Source: CAZIDL01 sp964537825
Lineage (GTDB): Bacteria; Bacteroidota; Bacteroidia; Flavobacteriales_D; CAYVSK01
DNA length: 15,385 nucleotides
Assembly (NCBI GenBank): GCA_964537825.1
Contig: CAZIDL010000058.1
Coordinates: forward strand, 1 to 15,385
Reading direction: 5' to 3'
Below, one piece after another: positions 1-6,636 of this stretch. Position numbers and translations under genes: made by a program. The stretch's first letter is position 1. Each line of letters starts with the position of its first letter. The notes below the pieces were generated by a model. It was not told the origin of the DNA. It ran no database searches and saw nothing but the letters and a program-made list of their open reading frames with translations.

Positions 1-617
1 CCTGATACGCAACCAGCGTACATACTGGCATCCTTTTGCAACCCATCAGGCAGGGTCCCGTGGATCACGATGTCGGAAACGCTGAAATGGCCGCCCGGCT
101 TGAGCACGCGGAACATCTCCTTAAAAGCTTTCGCTTTCTCCGGCACGAGGTTAAGCACGCAATTGCTCAGGATCACGTCAACAGCTCCGTCGACCAAAGG
201 CATTTCCTCGATATCACCTTGGAGGAACGAAAGGTTCTCATAGCCGAGCTTTTGCCGGTTCGCCTCCGCTTTCTCGATCATTTCAGAGGAGAGATCGACC
301 CCGATCACCTTGCCTTCTGCTCCAACCATCGAACGGGCGACGAAACAATCGTTGCCAGCTCCCGAACCGAGGTCCAGCACGGTATCGCCTTCCCGTATAT
401 CCGCCCCTTCCGTGGGAATGCCACAACCGAGACCGAGATCGGCCGCTTCTTCATAACCTTCCTTTCCTTCGTAGGATTCGCTGAAGACGGTGTAGTCGGG
501 TTCGCCACAACTCGCGCTGGCCCCACAACAGGAGCTCTCGTTCCTTTCCTTGCTCTGATGAGCGATCTCGGAATACTTCTTCCGAACGTATTCCTTCATC
601 TCGTTTTGATCAGCCAT
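1..617 (-). CDS. arsM: Arsenite S-adenosylmethionine methyltransferase, C-terminal part beyond the window
   Basis: ArsM transfers methyl groups from S-adenosylmethionine to trivalent arsenic in the cytoplasm, giving mono- to trimethylated arsenicals. The 205 visible residues run open through the left edge. Seen: a Cys-rich N-terminus (Cys30, Cys31, Cys37), the block LGLGCG (Cys65), the class I methyltransferase glycine motif VLDLGSGAG (80-88), the acidic strand-end motif GVDLSSEM, SNCVLNL (Cys153) and AGCV (Cys203). Cys65, Cys153 and Cys203 fall where the three arsenic-binding cysteines of characterised ArsM proteins lie, so the enzyme should be active if its unseen end is intact. The ATG lies 31 bases after the arsR stop, with a modest AAGG ribosome site, so the two genes form an operon. 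The family call is firm; substrate preference is inferred. Confidence 0.93.
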   Translation of the reverse strand, partial: MADQNEMKEYVRKKYSEIAHQSKERNESSCCGASASCGEPDYTVFSESYEGKEGYEEAADLGLGCGIPTEGADIREGDTVLDLGSGAGNDCFVARSMVGAEGKVIGVDLSSEMIEKAEANRQKLGYENLSFLQGDIEEMPLVDGAVDVILSNCVLNLVPEKAKAFKEMFRVLKPGGHFSVSDIVIHGTLPDGLQKDASMYAGCVS

Positions 618-648
618 ACCTTGCTTTTTGGGATCTTGGACCTGGGAT

Positions 649-984
649 CTAGCAGGCACATTCCCCTTTCTCCCCCGCTTCCATTTCAAAGAAGCCACCC
701 AACGCTTCCCTCGCCTTTTTCCAATTCTCCGAATGGATGCAATAGCACACCCTGGGACCATCGACACTTCCCTGGACGAGGCCACAGCGTTTCAACTCGC
801 GGAGATGTTGAGAGACCGTGGATTGAGCGAGCGGAAGTTCGTTCACGATCTCACCGCAAACGCACTCATTCCGCTCCACAAGATAGCGGAGGATCTTGAT
901 GCGTGCTGGATGCGCCAAGGCTTTGGCAAAAAGGGCCAGGTCTTTATCCGTGGTCTCGAATACGGCGGCTTTGGAATAGGCCAT
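649..984 (-). CDS. arsR: ArsR/SmtB-family metalloid-responsive repressor
   Basis: This 111-residue winged-helix repressor should bind its own promoter and release it when As(III) (or Sb(III)) binds. Residues 24-34 match the ALAHPARIKIL start typical of the family, followed by the metalloid-site-like ECVCGEI (Cys41, Cys43) and a recognition helix around AQSTVSQHLRELK (53-65). Further cysteines occur at 67, 80, 82, 109 and 111; the Cys-Ala-Cys end is a possible extra ligand site. Length is normal for the family. It is the first gene of an operon with arsM. A perfect ATCG/CGAT inverted repeat overlapping the -7 promoter box just upstream fits autorepression. Metal specificity is inferred from the CxC motif and the arsM neighbour. 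Confidence 0.93.
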   Translation of the reverse strand: MAYSKAAVFETTDKDLALFAKALAHPARIKILRYLVERNECVCGEIVNELPLAQSTVSQHLRELKRCGLVQGSVDGPRVCYCIHSENWKKAREALGGFFEMEAGEKGECAC

Positions 985-999
985 AAAGTTTCATCTTAT

Positions 1000-1015
1000 A
1001 TCGCAAATATACGAT
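1000..1015 (-). promoter_or_regulatory. Candidate ArsR operator overlapping the ars promoter -7 box
   Basis: The plus strand reads ATCGCAAATATACGAT, a dyad with perfect ATCG/CGAT arms 8 bases apart. On the minus strand the centre contains TATATTTG (1004-1011), a full match to the Bacteroidota -7 consensus TAnnTTTG, about 20 bases before the arsR ATG. A clear -33 TTG at normal spacing was not found. A repressor on the dyad would block the promoter directly. ArsR binding is inferred. Confidence 0.6.
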
Positions 1016-1082
1016 CATTACTGGAAAGGAGAACGAACAAAGTCAAAATGCGATCCCGAGAGCGTAGATGGACCGAAAGCTT

Positions 1083-1123
1083 GGACCGTTGGACTGTTGG
1101 CCTTGTTGGGCCGTTGGCCTGTT
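1083..1123. repeat. Degenerate octamer tandem repeat, five units
   Basis: Five consecutive units share the form GGnCnGTT: GGACCGTT, GGACTGTT, GGCCTTGTT (one extra base), GGGCCGTT and GGCCTGTT. The tract lies in the gap between the ars operon promoter and the tRNA gene. No coding frame uses it convincingly. Function is unknown; it could be a slippage-prone tract or one copy of a dispersed intergenic element. Confidence 0.7.
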
Positions 1124-1192
1124 CGAATCGGTATTGGATTTTGAGTTAGCACCCTTCGTTCCCCTTCTTTTCCGAAATTTGCTACCCGATCC

Positions 1193-1268
1193 GTCCCCAT
1201 AGTTCAACCGGATAGAACAGGGGTTTCCTAAACCTCAAATCCAGGTTCGAGTCCTGGTGGGGGCACCA
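1193..1268 (+). tRNA. tRNA-Arg (anticodon CCT)
   Basis: The 76 bases fold into a full cloverleaf. The acceptor stem pairs GTCCCCA with TGGGGGC (one G-T pair), the D arm pairs GTTC with GAAC, the anticodon stem pairs GGGGT with ACCTC around loop TTCCTAA (anticodon CCT, reading AGG), and the T arm pairs CCAGG with CCTGG around TTCGAGT. The discriminator A is followed by an encoded CCA. A weak -7-like GAAATTTG lies at 1174-1181, placing a start a few bases before the tRNA. Confidence 0.95.
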
Positions 1269-1309
1269 AAGGGTGATCGAAAGCATTCCAACGAGCTCTT
1301 GGTGGAAGG

Positions 1310-1327
1310 AAAGCCCTAAGCTTTTTT
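1310..1327 (+). terminator. Weak candidate terminator downstream of the tRNA
   Basis: AAAGC and GCTTT can pair across the loop CCTAA, and the second arm runs into six T residues (1322-1327). The stem is short and poor in GC, so the call rests mainly on the T run and its position about 40 bases after the tRNA. Confidence 0.3.
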
Positions 1328-1468
1328 GAGGACTCTGCGAACCAAAGGGTGGGAAATGAAAAGCGCGAACCCCCTTGATCCGACCCATAGCCTTTCCCGA
1401 GTCCATTTCACCGATCATGGTGGGAGCATTTACTCGAACGAACTGTTCTCCACATTATAACCAGCTTT

Positions 1469-1498
1469 TTGGCCCTTTCATTTTCTTTTTTATTTTTC
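1469..1498 (+). promoter_or_regulatory. Candidate Bacteroidota promoter for the large lipoprotein gene
   Basis: TTG at 1469-1471, a 19-base spacer, then TATTTTTC at 1491-1498, one mismatch from TAnnTTTG. Transcription would begin near 1505, giving a leader of roughly 24 bases before the chosen ATG. This favours the ATG at 1529 over the in-frame TTG at 1469, which is itself the -33 element. Confidence 0.4.
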
Positions 1499-1528
1499 AA
1501 TCCCAGACCCAAGCACCTTTTCATTTAT

Positions 1529-3472
1529 ATGCATAGGAAGTCGTTCAAATCGTGTTCAACCTACCTATCCCTTTTTCTTTCCATCCTCATCATGAGCGGT
1601 TGCACCGGAGGGTGCAACAAGGGAGCAGAAAGCGATGATAAAAGCCAAAAAAGCACGGCGACCCAAAAGGAAGCTCTAAGTTCCGGGAAAGAAGCTAGTG
1701 AGAGTGCCATTCAACCTCCTATCCCCGCCGCTGACCCCTCTTACATCACTTATGAGATCGACCCCAATAAGGATACGACCATTCGTTATCCCACCGGCAG
1801 CAAGATCCACATCCCTGCTAAAGCTTTTCTAACGCAGGACGGTAAGGTCGTGAAAGAAGAGGTGGAGGTCCGTTACCGGGAAATGCACGACCCGGTGAGT
1901 TTTTTCGCTGCCGGCGTGCCGATGACGGTTCAGGAGAACGGCGAGAAAAAAATGTTCGAATCCGCTGGCATGTGTGATATCCGGGCCAGCATGAAAGCAA
2001 AAGAAGAGGGTGGACCAGAAGAAATGAGGGATCAAAAGAAAAACGAAGCGGCCGGCAGAAAAGAAAGCGGCAAGAACCGTAAGAAAAGGAACAGAAAAGC
2101 TTCAGCTTCTTCGAACGGAAACGGGTCCTCCACCGAAAAGATCAGTACTGGAAATGGAAAAGGGAGAGAACTCAAAGTGAACCCTGACCGGAAGATCAAG
2201 GTGGAAATGGCGAGCGAAGTGGAAGGGGATTTTCCGGTCTACCAGATGAACGAGGAGACTGGGGAATGGAAGAGGACCACGAACGGCCCGGGAGCGACCA
2301 AGCCATTGACGAGCAGCCAAAGTGAGACCACAGATCGAAGGAACTTTCGAGAACCCCTGATAGACAAGGTTTCAGCACAAAGCTTGCTGTCGATCAGCCC
2401 CCCTTCTCGATCGGTACCTAATACCCTTCCGCTCTATAGGATCGAGAAATTAGAAATGAAGGGAGTGGATATCGATGAAACCTCATACGAGGGTGATTCG
2501 GACGAACCCGCTAAAAAAAATGCGGGTGGGACGATGCTGGTCGAACGGACCGTAACCTTTGTTAAGGATCGAAAAGCCCCCCAGAAGGTTCCTTCAAGAG
2601 ACCAACGGACCATTCGAGCGGTCGAGCGTTCAAAAAACTCCCTGTTCATCCCGAGCGGTCCTGAAAGCTGTGACTTCCCCCCTTTCGTAAGCGAGTTACA
2701 GCTGAAACGGGTCAAAGGGAGCGACGATCTCTTCAAAGTGACCGCCTATTCGAATGACGAGCGATCCAAAAAATATTCCTGTACCTGTAAGGAATACGAG
2801 AACGGGATCCAAGCTCTAAGCAAGGAGCTCGAAAAGGAATGGGCTGCTTATCATCAGGAAGTGAAGGAATACCATCAGAGGAGGGATTCCTTGCTCGTTG
2901 CTTATAGGGATTCCCTTCAGGAAGAATATAGGGAGGAAATAAGGGAGTTCAGACAGATGGTGGATTCCTTGAGGGAAGCAGGGGACCAAGAGGCTTTGGA
3001 TTCGATAAAAGAAGCAAGGGATTCCATAGAACGGGCAAGAGCCCGAAAGCGAGTTGAAAGGCAACTCGAGGAGAGCAATTTCGAAGCCGCCGTTAGTAGG
3101 GTCATGACCATCAATGACTTTGGTTTCACGAATTGCGATTCTCCAGAAAGTTATCCCAACGAAGCTGAGATCATCGTCAAATTGAGGAATGAGGAAGGAG
3201 GGCCTCTTTCGGTCCCGAACATCAGGCTAGCTACGATGGACCCAAAGACCCTCATCAATTTCAAGGACCGAAAGAAGATCCAATTCGATCCCAAAGTGCA
3301 GACCCTCTTATGGGGAACCACACCAAAGGGAGCCTTGGCTTATTGCCCCCCCGATCGGTTCGGCGCCATCGATCCGAGCAATGGATCAACTACTCTCCGA
3401 TTGAACACAAAGAAGGACATAAGTTCTTTTGAGGAGCTTCAGAACACGCTCTTACCAGATAAAGGCTCCTAA
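1529..3472 (+). CDS. Large surface-type lipoprotein with charged insert and coiled coil
   Basis: The 647-residue product starts with a lipoprotein signal peptide; the lipobox LIMSGC gives lipidated Cys25. The ATG at 1529 is preferred because it starts this signal peptide cleanly, while the in-frame TTG at 1469 would add 20 residues that spoil it. After a Ser/Glu/Lys-rich linker, residues 72-155 contain a beta-rich block with GSKIHIPAKAF, YREMHDP and ESAGM, a pattern I associate with uncharacterised Bacteroidota lipoproteins. Residues 155-220 are a hydrophilic, Lys/Arg/Glu-then-Ser/Gly-rich insert, followed by KIKVEMASEVEGDF. Residues about 425-515 form a long coiled coil with recurring RDSL/DSI motifs. 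A final beta-rich block (525-605) carries FGFTNCDSP and LLWGTTPKGALAY. Probably anchored in the outer membrane; no enzymatic motif was seen and the function is unknown. Confidence 0.85.
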   Translation: MHRKSFKSCSTYLSLFLSILIMSGCTGGCNKGAESDDKSQKSTATQKEALSSGKEASESAIQPPIPAADPSYITYEIDPNKDTTIRYPTGSKIHIPAKAFLTQDGKVVKEEVEVRYREMHDPVSFFAAGVPMTVQENGEKKMFESAGMCDIRASMKAKEEGGPEEMRDQKKNEAAGRKESGKNRKKRNRKASASSNGNGSSTEKISTGNGKGRELKVNPDRKIKVEMASEVEGDFPVYQMNEETGEWKRTTNGPGATKPLTSSQSETTDRRNFREPLIDKVSAQSLLSISPPSRSVPNTLPLYRIEKLEMKGVDIDETSYEGDSDEPAKKNAGGTMLVERTVTFVKDRKAPQKVPSRDQRTIRAVERSKNSLFIPSGPESCDFPPFVSELQLKRVKGSDDLFKVTAYSNDERSKKYSCTCKEYENGIQALSKELEKEWAAYHQEVKEYHQRRDSLLVAYRDSLQEEYREEIREFRQMVDSLREAGDQEALDSIKEARDSIERARARKRVERQLEESNFEAAVSRVMTINDFGFTNCDSPESYPNEAEIIVKLRNEEGGPLSVPNIRLATMDPKTLINFKDRKKIQFDPKVQTLLWGTTPKGALAYCPPDRFGAIDPSNGSTTLRLNTKKDISSFEELQNTLLPDKGS

Positions 3473-3520
3473 ACGGCTTTTACGCTATTGATGAAGGAGA
3501 GAGGGGGCGGGTTCTAGTTC

Positions 3521-3539
3521 ACTTCTTACTTAAGAAAGT
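3521..3539. terminator. Weak hairpin between convergent genes
   Basis: ACTTCTT and AAGAAAGT can pair with one bulged A around loop ACTT in the 76-base gap between two convergent stop codons. There is no strong T run on either side, so termination in either direction is only a possibility. Confidence 0.25.
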
Positions 3540-3548
3540 CCGATTCCT

Positions 3549-4070
3549 TTATTCTTCCAAACGGTATTCCCATTCTTTAACCGGAGCCATGTAGCAGGTA
3601 TCCTTATCGGAGGCCTCTTCATTCAGGCAAGTATCCAATGCGATCGAACCGATACTGCTCATGTCCTTTCGGAGAGCTATTATGTTGCCTAACAAGAGCT
3701 CGTTGATCTTGCGGATCCGGGGCAATTTCTTCTTTGTTCGCTGGTACTTCAGGCGCAAAGCCTCCATATCATAGGCCAACCCCTGTATACTATCGATCGA
3801 ATCCTTTACAATGCGGATCCCGACCTCATACCTTTCGATGCGCTCCTTAAGATCGGTCTTCGTTACTTGCAGGGACTTCTTTCGCGAGGACAAGCGCTGT
3901 TTCTTTTCCGAAAGTGCGCTGTTCTCATCCTTCACTTCTTGGTAATCCGCTTTGAGCGCCTGATACTTTTGCTTGGACACGCAGGAAAGGAAAAAGCCCC
4001 CGAACGATAAGCACATCAAAAAAAAGCTTATGGGCTTCCTTACTCGGAGCGGATACGCCGTTATGCTCAT
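3549..4070 (-). CDS. Small coiled-coil lipoprotein, second of a pair
   Basis: A 173-residue protein with a signal peptide ending in the lipobox FLSC (Cys30), then VSKQKYQALKADY, like the N-terminal stretch found after the lipid-bearing Cys in many Bacteroidota envelope lipoproteins. Residues about 32-115 are predicted coiled coil rich in Lys, Glu, Ser and Leu. The tail has two further cysteines close together and no recognised domain; an OmpA-type peptidoglycan-binding domain, often attached to such leaders, is absent. Its ATG overlaps the stop of the preceding gene (ATGA), so translation is probably coupled. It shares the SCVSKxxYxxxKxxY pattern with that gene product, suggesting tandem duplication. 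A periplasmic spacer or scaffold role is a guess. Confidence 0.8.
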   Translation of the reverse strand: MSITAYPLRVRKPISFFLMCLSFGGFFLSCVSKQKYQALKADYQEVKDENSALSEKKQRLSSRKKSLQVTKTDLKERIERYEVGIRIVKDSIDSIQGLAYDMEALRLKYQRTKKKLPRIRKINELLLGNIIALRKDMSSIGSIALDTCLNEEASDKDTCYMAPVKEWEYRLEE

Positions 4071-4516
4071 CGTTCCCCTTCTTTTTTTCTTGCGGACCCT
4101 ACAGCACGTTCGAGCTGCTCCATATCTGAACGAAGGGCTTTGAGCGCTTCGACCATCCGCTCTTTCTTCCTCTTTTTGTTGCTTAGCTCCGTTCGGAGGG
4201 CCATATATTCAGCATGAAGGCTGTCGTACTCCTCGTTGATCAGACCATCCTTGGTGTCCCGCAGCTGTAAAAGCTTGCTGTAGAGCTTTTCCTCCTTACG
4301 GATCAACCGAGCAGAATCCGCTTTGAGCTGAGCGACCTCCTTTTCAAGATCCTTTGTCCACTTTCGGAGCTTTTGGTTCTGCTCTTCGGCCTTCTCATAA
4401 GCCTCCTTCATGCTCTCATACTCCTTCTTCGACACACAAGAGAGGGCACTTAATGCCATAAAGGCGACCAAGAAGCTCCTCCGAACGGTCTGGCCCACTA
4501 TGGACATGCATTTCAT
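4067..4516 (-). CDS. Small coiled-coil lipoprotein, first of a pair
   Basis: A 149-residue product whose lipobox SALSC gives lipidated Cys27, followed by VSKKEYESMKEAYEKA and a long Lys/Glu-rich coiled coil to about residue 140. The frame stays open upstream to 4684, but the 56 extra residues would bury the signal peptide, so the ATG at 4516 is chosen; the ATG at 4507 is nearly as good. A TATTTTAG sequence shortly upstream resembles a -7 box with one mismatch, though a TTG at normal spacing was not found. The stop overlaps the start of the downstream paralogue by ATGA. No catalytic or binding domain is visible. Confidence 0.78.
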   Translation of the reverse strand: MKCMSIVGQTVRRSFLVAFMALSALSCVSKKEYESMKEAYEKAEEQNQKLRKWTKDLEKEVAQLKADSARLIRKEEKLYSKLLQLRDTKDGLINEEYDSLHAEYMALRTELSNKKRKKERMVEALKALRSDMEQLERAVGSARKKEGER

Positions 4517-4871
4517 GCTTTCACTAAAATAGGAAAACGAATAAGAAACCTTCTTCAATGAACGAGCAAAAAGAAACACCGAACAGTAAAGATCCACCCT
4601 ATCCCAGGAATCGAAGCATCGAAGAGCAACACCATCAGTGAAGAAGAGGACTTCCCTATCCGTTTTATTCACCTTTTTGATCACGTCACTCCCTCCAGGG
4701 GAAAAAGATGGACGGAATGAACACCGTATCCCTTGAAGTTAAAACCGGCCAAGTCGATCTGCCCGAAAGCGGAGGGGGCTGTAGTTGTTGGAGAAAAGAC
4801 CGGTCACCGGATAAGGAGTGGAACGGGACCCTGCCTATACAAAGCCCAAAAAGGCCCCATGCTATAATTCC
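4517..4871. other. 355-base intergenic region
   Basis: No convincing gene was found between the peroxidase-related gene and the lipoprotein pair. The leftmost part (to 4684) is an open frame continuous with the lipoprotein gene but lacks coding character and probably holds its promoter and leader. The remainder is moderately GC-rich with short dyads such as GACCGGTC near 4798 and no clear terminator or RNA fold. Confidence 0.5.
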
Positions 4872-4886
4872 TCATTCATAATTATA
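4863..4886. repeat. AT-rich inverted repeat spanning a stop codon
   Basis: TATAATT (4863-4869) and AATTATA (4880-4886) are perfect 7-base arms with a 10-base loop that contains the stop codon of the peroxidase-related gene. No T run follows on the minus strand, so it is at best a weak transcript-end structure. Confidence 0.4.
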
Positions 4887-5435
4887 ACCCTTCCCCTCGT
4901 CCGCTTCCAACTCAACTCCCAACCCCATTACAAGGCGATTCACGAAATTGAAGTAGCTCACGACGAGCGTCGCATCCAAGACTGCCCGATCCGGAAGACC
5001 TTGCTCCTGAAGTTCGTGGACCAACCTCTCCCGTTCATTCGAAGCCGGATCTTGCGTGATCGTTTCAGCAAGTGTGCAAAGGCTTCGATCGACTCCCGAA
5101 AGCTCTATCGAAGAAGGGTCTTTCCTGAAAGCTTCGACCAAAGCTTCATCTTTCCAAAAATGTTCCAGGGCAGCAGCATGGTGTTTCTGGCAGTAAACGC
5201 AATCGTTCACGTTGGATACGACGACCGCCATCATTTCCCTTTGAGCACGCTTCAAAGGGGAACTACCGAACATCACGGTCATGTAGAGGTCCATATGATC
5301 CACGATGGACTGCGGGTTCAGGCTTTGCAGTTTGTGGACCTCCGCGAGTTTACCCCGCTTCTTTAGAATATCATCATAAACCTCCTTAAGCTGACCTTCA
5401 GCCTCTTCAGGCTCGATGGTGCGGATATAAGCCAT
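4872..5435 (-). CDS. AhpD/CMD-type peroxidase-related protein
   Basis: This 187-residue cytoplasmic protein belongs to the alkylhydroperoxidase D / carboxymuconolactone decarboxylase fold. The active-site signature is complete: Glu67 in KRAQREMM, then C79-V-Y-C82-Q-K-H-H86, the CxxC plus His arrangement used in thiol-based peroxide reduction. Length and the second helical half (SLCTLAETITQDP and DATLVVSYFNFVNRL) match the uncharacterised peroxidase-related group of the superfamily rather than short AhpD proteins. A good GGAAGG ribosome site precedes the ATG. The gene lies 58 bases downstream of the partial membrane-protein gene on the same strand and may share its transcript. The physiological substrate and reductant are unknown. 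Confidence 0.88.
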   Translation of the reverse strand: MAYIRTIEPEEAEGQLKEVYDDILKKRGKLAEVHKLQSLNPQSIVDHMDLYMTVMFGSSPLKRAQREMMAVVVSNVNDCVYCQKHHAAALEHFWKDEALVEAFRKDPSSIELSGVDRSLCTLAETITQDPASNERERLVHELQEQGLPDRAVLDATLVVSYFNFVNRLVMGLGVELEADEGKGYNYE

Positions 5436-5493
5436 ACCTTCCTTGCACTTGCGCTCCGTTCGAGAAAAACGGATCGATCCCGGGAAAGATAGT

Positions 5494-5765
5494 TCATTTT
5501 CCCTTTACAGTCCAGCCCGCGTTCACCCAACCGATGGTGATACCATAGAGCAAGTGCAGCACGAGCGTGGCCACCATGTACTTAGGTCCGGGTTCCAGAT
5601 ATAACTTCGCACCTTCCTGATAGATCTCCTTAGAAGGAAGGTCTCCGGCACCGAACACCCCCCAACCGATGACCGGACTGAGGATCAGCATCATGATGAG
5701 CCAAAGGACGAGCGAAAGGAGGATCCCTTTCCCAATGTTCACCCCTTTCTGGAAGAAGGCTACGA
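5494..5765 (-). CDS. Small integral membrane protein, 5' end lost in assembly gap
   Basis: Only the last 89 residues are present; the frame enters the run of N at 5765. Two hydrophobic segments are clear: one around GILLSLVLWLIMMLILSPVI and one around YMVATLVLHLLYGITIGWV, separated by a hydrophilic loop containing DLPSKEIYQEGAKLYLEPGPK, and a short basic tail ends in VKGK. This resembles small uncharacterised multi-pass inner-membrane proteins, but I cannot name the family. It is followed at 58 bases by the peroxidase-related gene on the same strand, so the two may be co-transcribed. Any apparent reading frame continuing to about 5922 is an artefact of reading through the Ns. Confidence 0.75.
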
Positions 5766-5865
5766 NNNNNNNNNNNNNNNNNNNNNNNNNNNNNNNNNNN
5801 NNNNNNNNNNNNNNNNNNNNNNNNNNNNNNNNNNNNNNNNNNNNNNNNNNNNNNNNNNNNNNNNN
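5766..5865. other. Assembly gap of exactly 100 N
   Basis: The run is exactly 100 undetermined bases, a conventional placeholder for a gap of unknown size. The true distance, and even the adjacency of the two flanks, cannot be assumed. Both flanking genes are transcribed away from the gap and lack their 5' ends. Confidence 0.99.
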
Positions 5866-6630
5866 TGTAAGTACGGGGACCATCTGATCTATCTTCAGAC
5901 GAGCGGGATCCGTGACTCCCAACGCATCGAAGCAGTCCTCGACAGCCTCGGCCTACAAAGGGGAGGGGAACTCAAAGTGGAACCGCGTTACCTCATATCG
6001 GGCGACCTTGGGATCAAATGGCTCGGCGAGTACAAAAAGGAAATGACGTTGAGCGAATACAACGAGCGCCTCAATGAAGGGATCGAACTTTTTTCCCCCA
6101 AGAACAACTACTTCTACCGGGAGATCCTCTACAGCGAGCAAAAGCTGGACGGGGAAAGAAAAGTGCTCTATAAGCTTCGAAAGGCCCTCCACATGGACCT
6201 TGGGAGCAAGAACGATGCGATCGGTTATGTGGGGGACCTATGTTCTACCTACCACGATGGATGCGAAAAGGCATTCCCGAGCATCATCCCGATCCACAAG
6301 TTCGGGGTGGAAGCTAAGAACCCTGCTCGTTCCAAATGGAACGTGGATAGCGTTCACCATCATTTTCCTTTTATGGAGGAATACGAAGTGTCCTTTTACG
6401 GACAGCCCCAACACGGAGAAGCCCGCTTCTATACGGACCGGAAGAAGGGGACCGTATCCTTCGGACTCGATCTCAGGAGCCTTTCCTGCATCGAGATCCA
6501 GAACCTGGCCATCGAGCTTGCGACCCACCCTGACATACGGGGCATCAAAGGAGGTTCGATGCTGGAAATGGCAACCCCGATCGATTGTGGAAAAGAAGAA
6601 GTGGAACGCCGAAAAAAGCCAGACCTCTAG
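5866..6630 (+). CDS. Unrecognised protein, 5' end lost in assembly gap
   Basis: The frame is open from the first base after the gap to TAG at 6630, giving 254 residues of a longer protein; the internal GTG at 5977 is not needed as a start. The sequence is mixed alpha/beta, without signal peptide, membrane segment or low complexity. Recognisable local features are KYGDHLIYLQTSG near the visible start, a Tyr-rich block NNYFYREILY, VDSVHHHFPFMEEYEVSFYG with three adjacent His, and LEMATPIDCGK near the end. I do not recognise the family. The stop lies 6 bases from the stop of the convergent barrel/Ig gene, leaving no room for separate terminators. Codon use resembles the neighbours. Confidence 0.72.
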   Translation, partial: CKYGDHLIYLQTSGIRDSQRIEAVLDSLGLQRGGELKVEPRYLISGDLGIKWLGEYKKEMTLSEYNERLNEGIELFSPKNNYFYREILYSEQKLDGERKVLYKLRKALHMDLGSKNDAIGYVGDLCSTYHDGCEKAFPSIIPIHKFGVEAKNPARSKWNVDSVHHHFPFMEEYEVSFYGQPQHGEARFYTDRKKGTVSFGLDLRSLSCIEIQNLAIELATHPDIRGIKGGSMLEMATPIDCGKEEVERRKKPDL

Positions 6631-6636
6631 CCTCTA

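Noticed and set aside
36..899. Plus-strand open frame of 287 residues across the ars operon
   Set aside because: It is the antisense of arsM and arsR, both of which have full family motifs on the minus strand; the plus translation is compositionally odd and matches nothing.
1182..1418. Minus-strand frame of 78 residues covering the tRNA, ending CPHQDSNLDLRFRKPLFYPVELWG...
   Set aside because: The recognisable part is the antisense translation of the tRNA-Arg gene, a well-known source of spurious hypothetical proteins; there is no independent coding support.
4517..4684. N-terminal extension of the first coiled-coil lipoprotein to 4684
   Set aside because: The extra 56 residues would place the lipoprotein signal peptide in the middle of the protein; the later ATG gives a standard signal and lipobox.
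4798..4890. Possible terminator or regulatory RNA after the peroxidase-related gene
   Set aside because: Short dyads exist (TATAATT/AATTATA, GACCGGTC), but none has both a GC-rich stem and a T run, so only the inverted repeat itself is recorded.
5494..5922. Single minus-strand gene crossing the assembly gap
   Set aside because: The frame survives only because undetermined bases are read as coding. The right-hand part is antisense to a longer plus-strand frame that is open from the gap to 6630.
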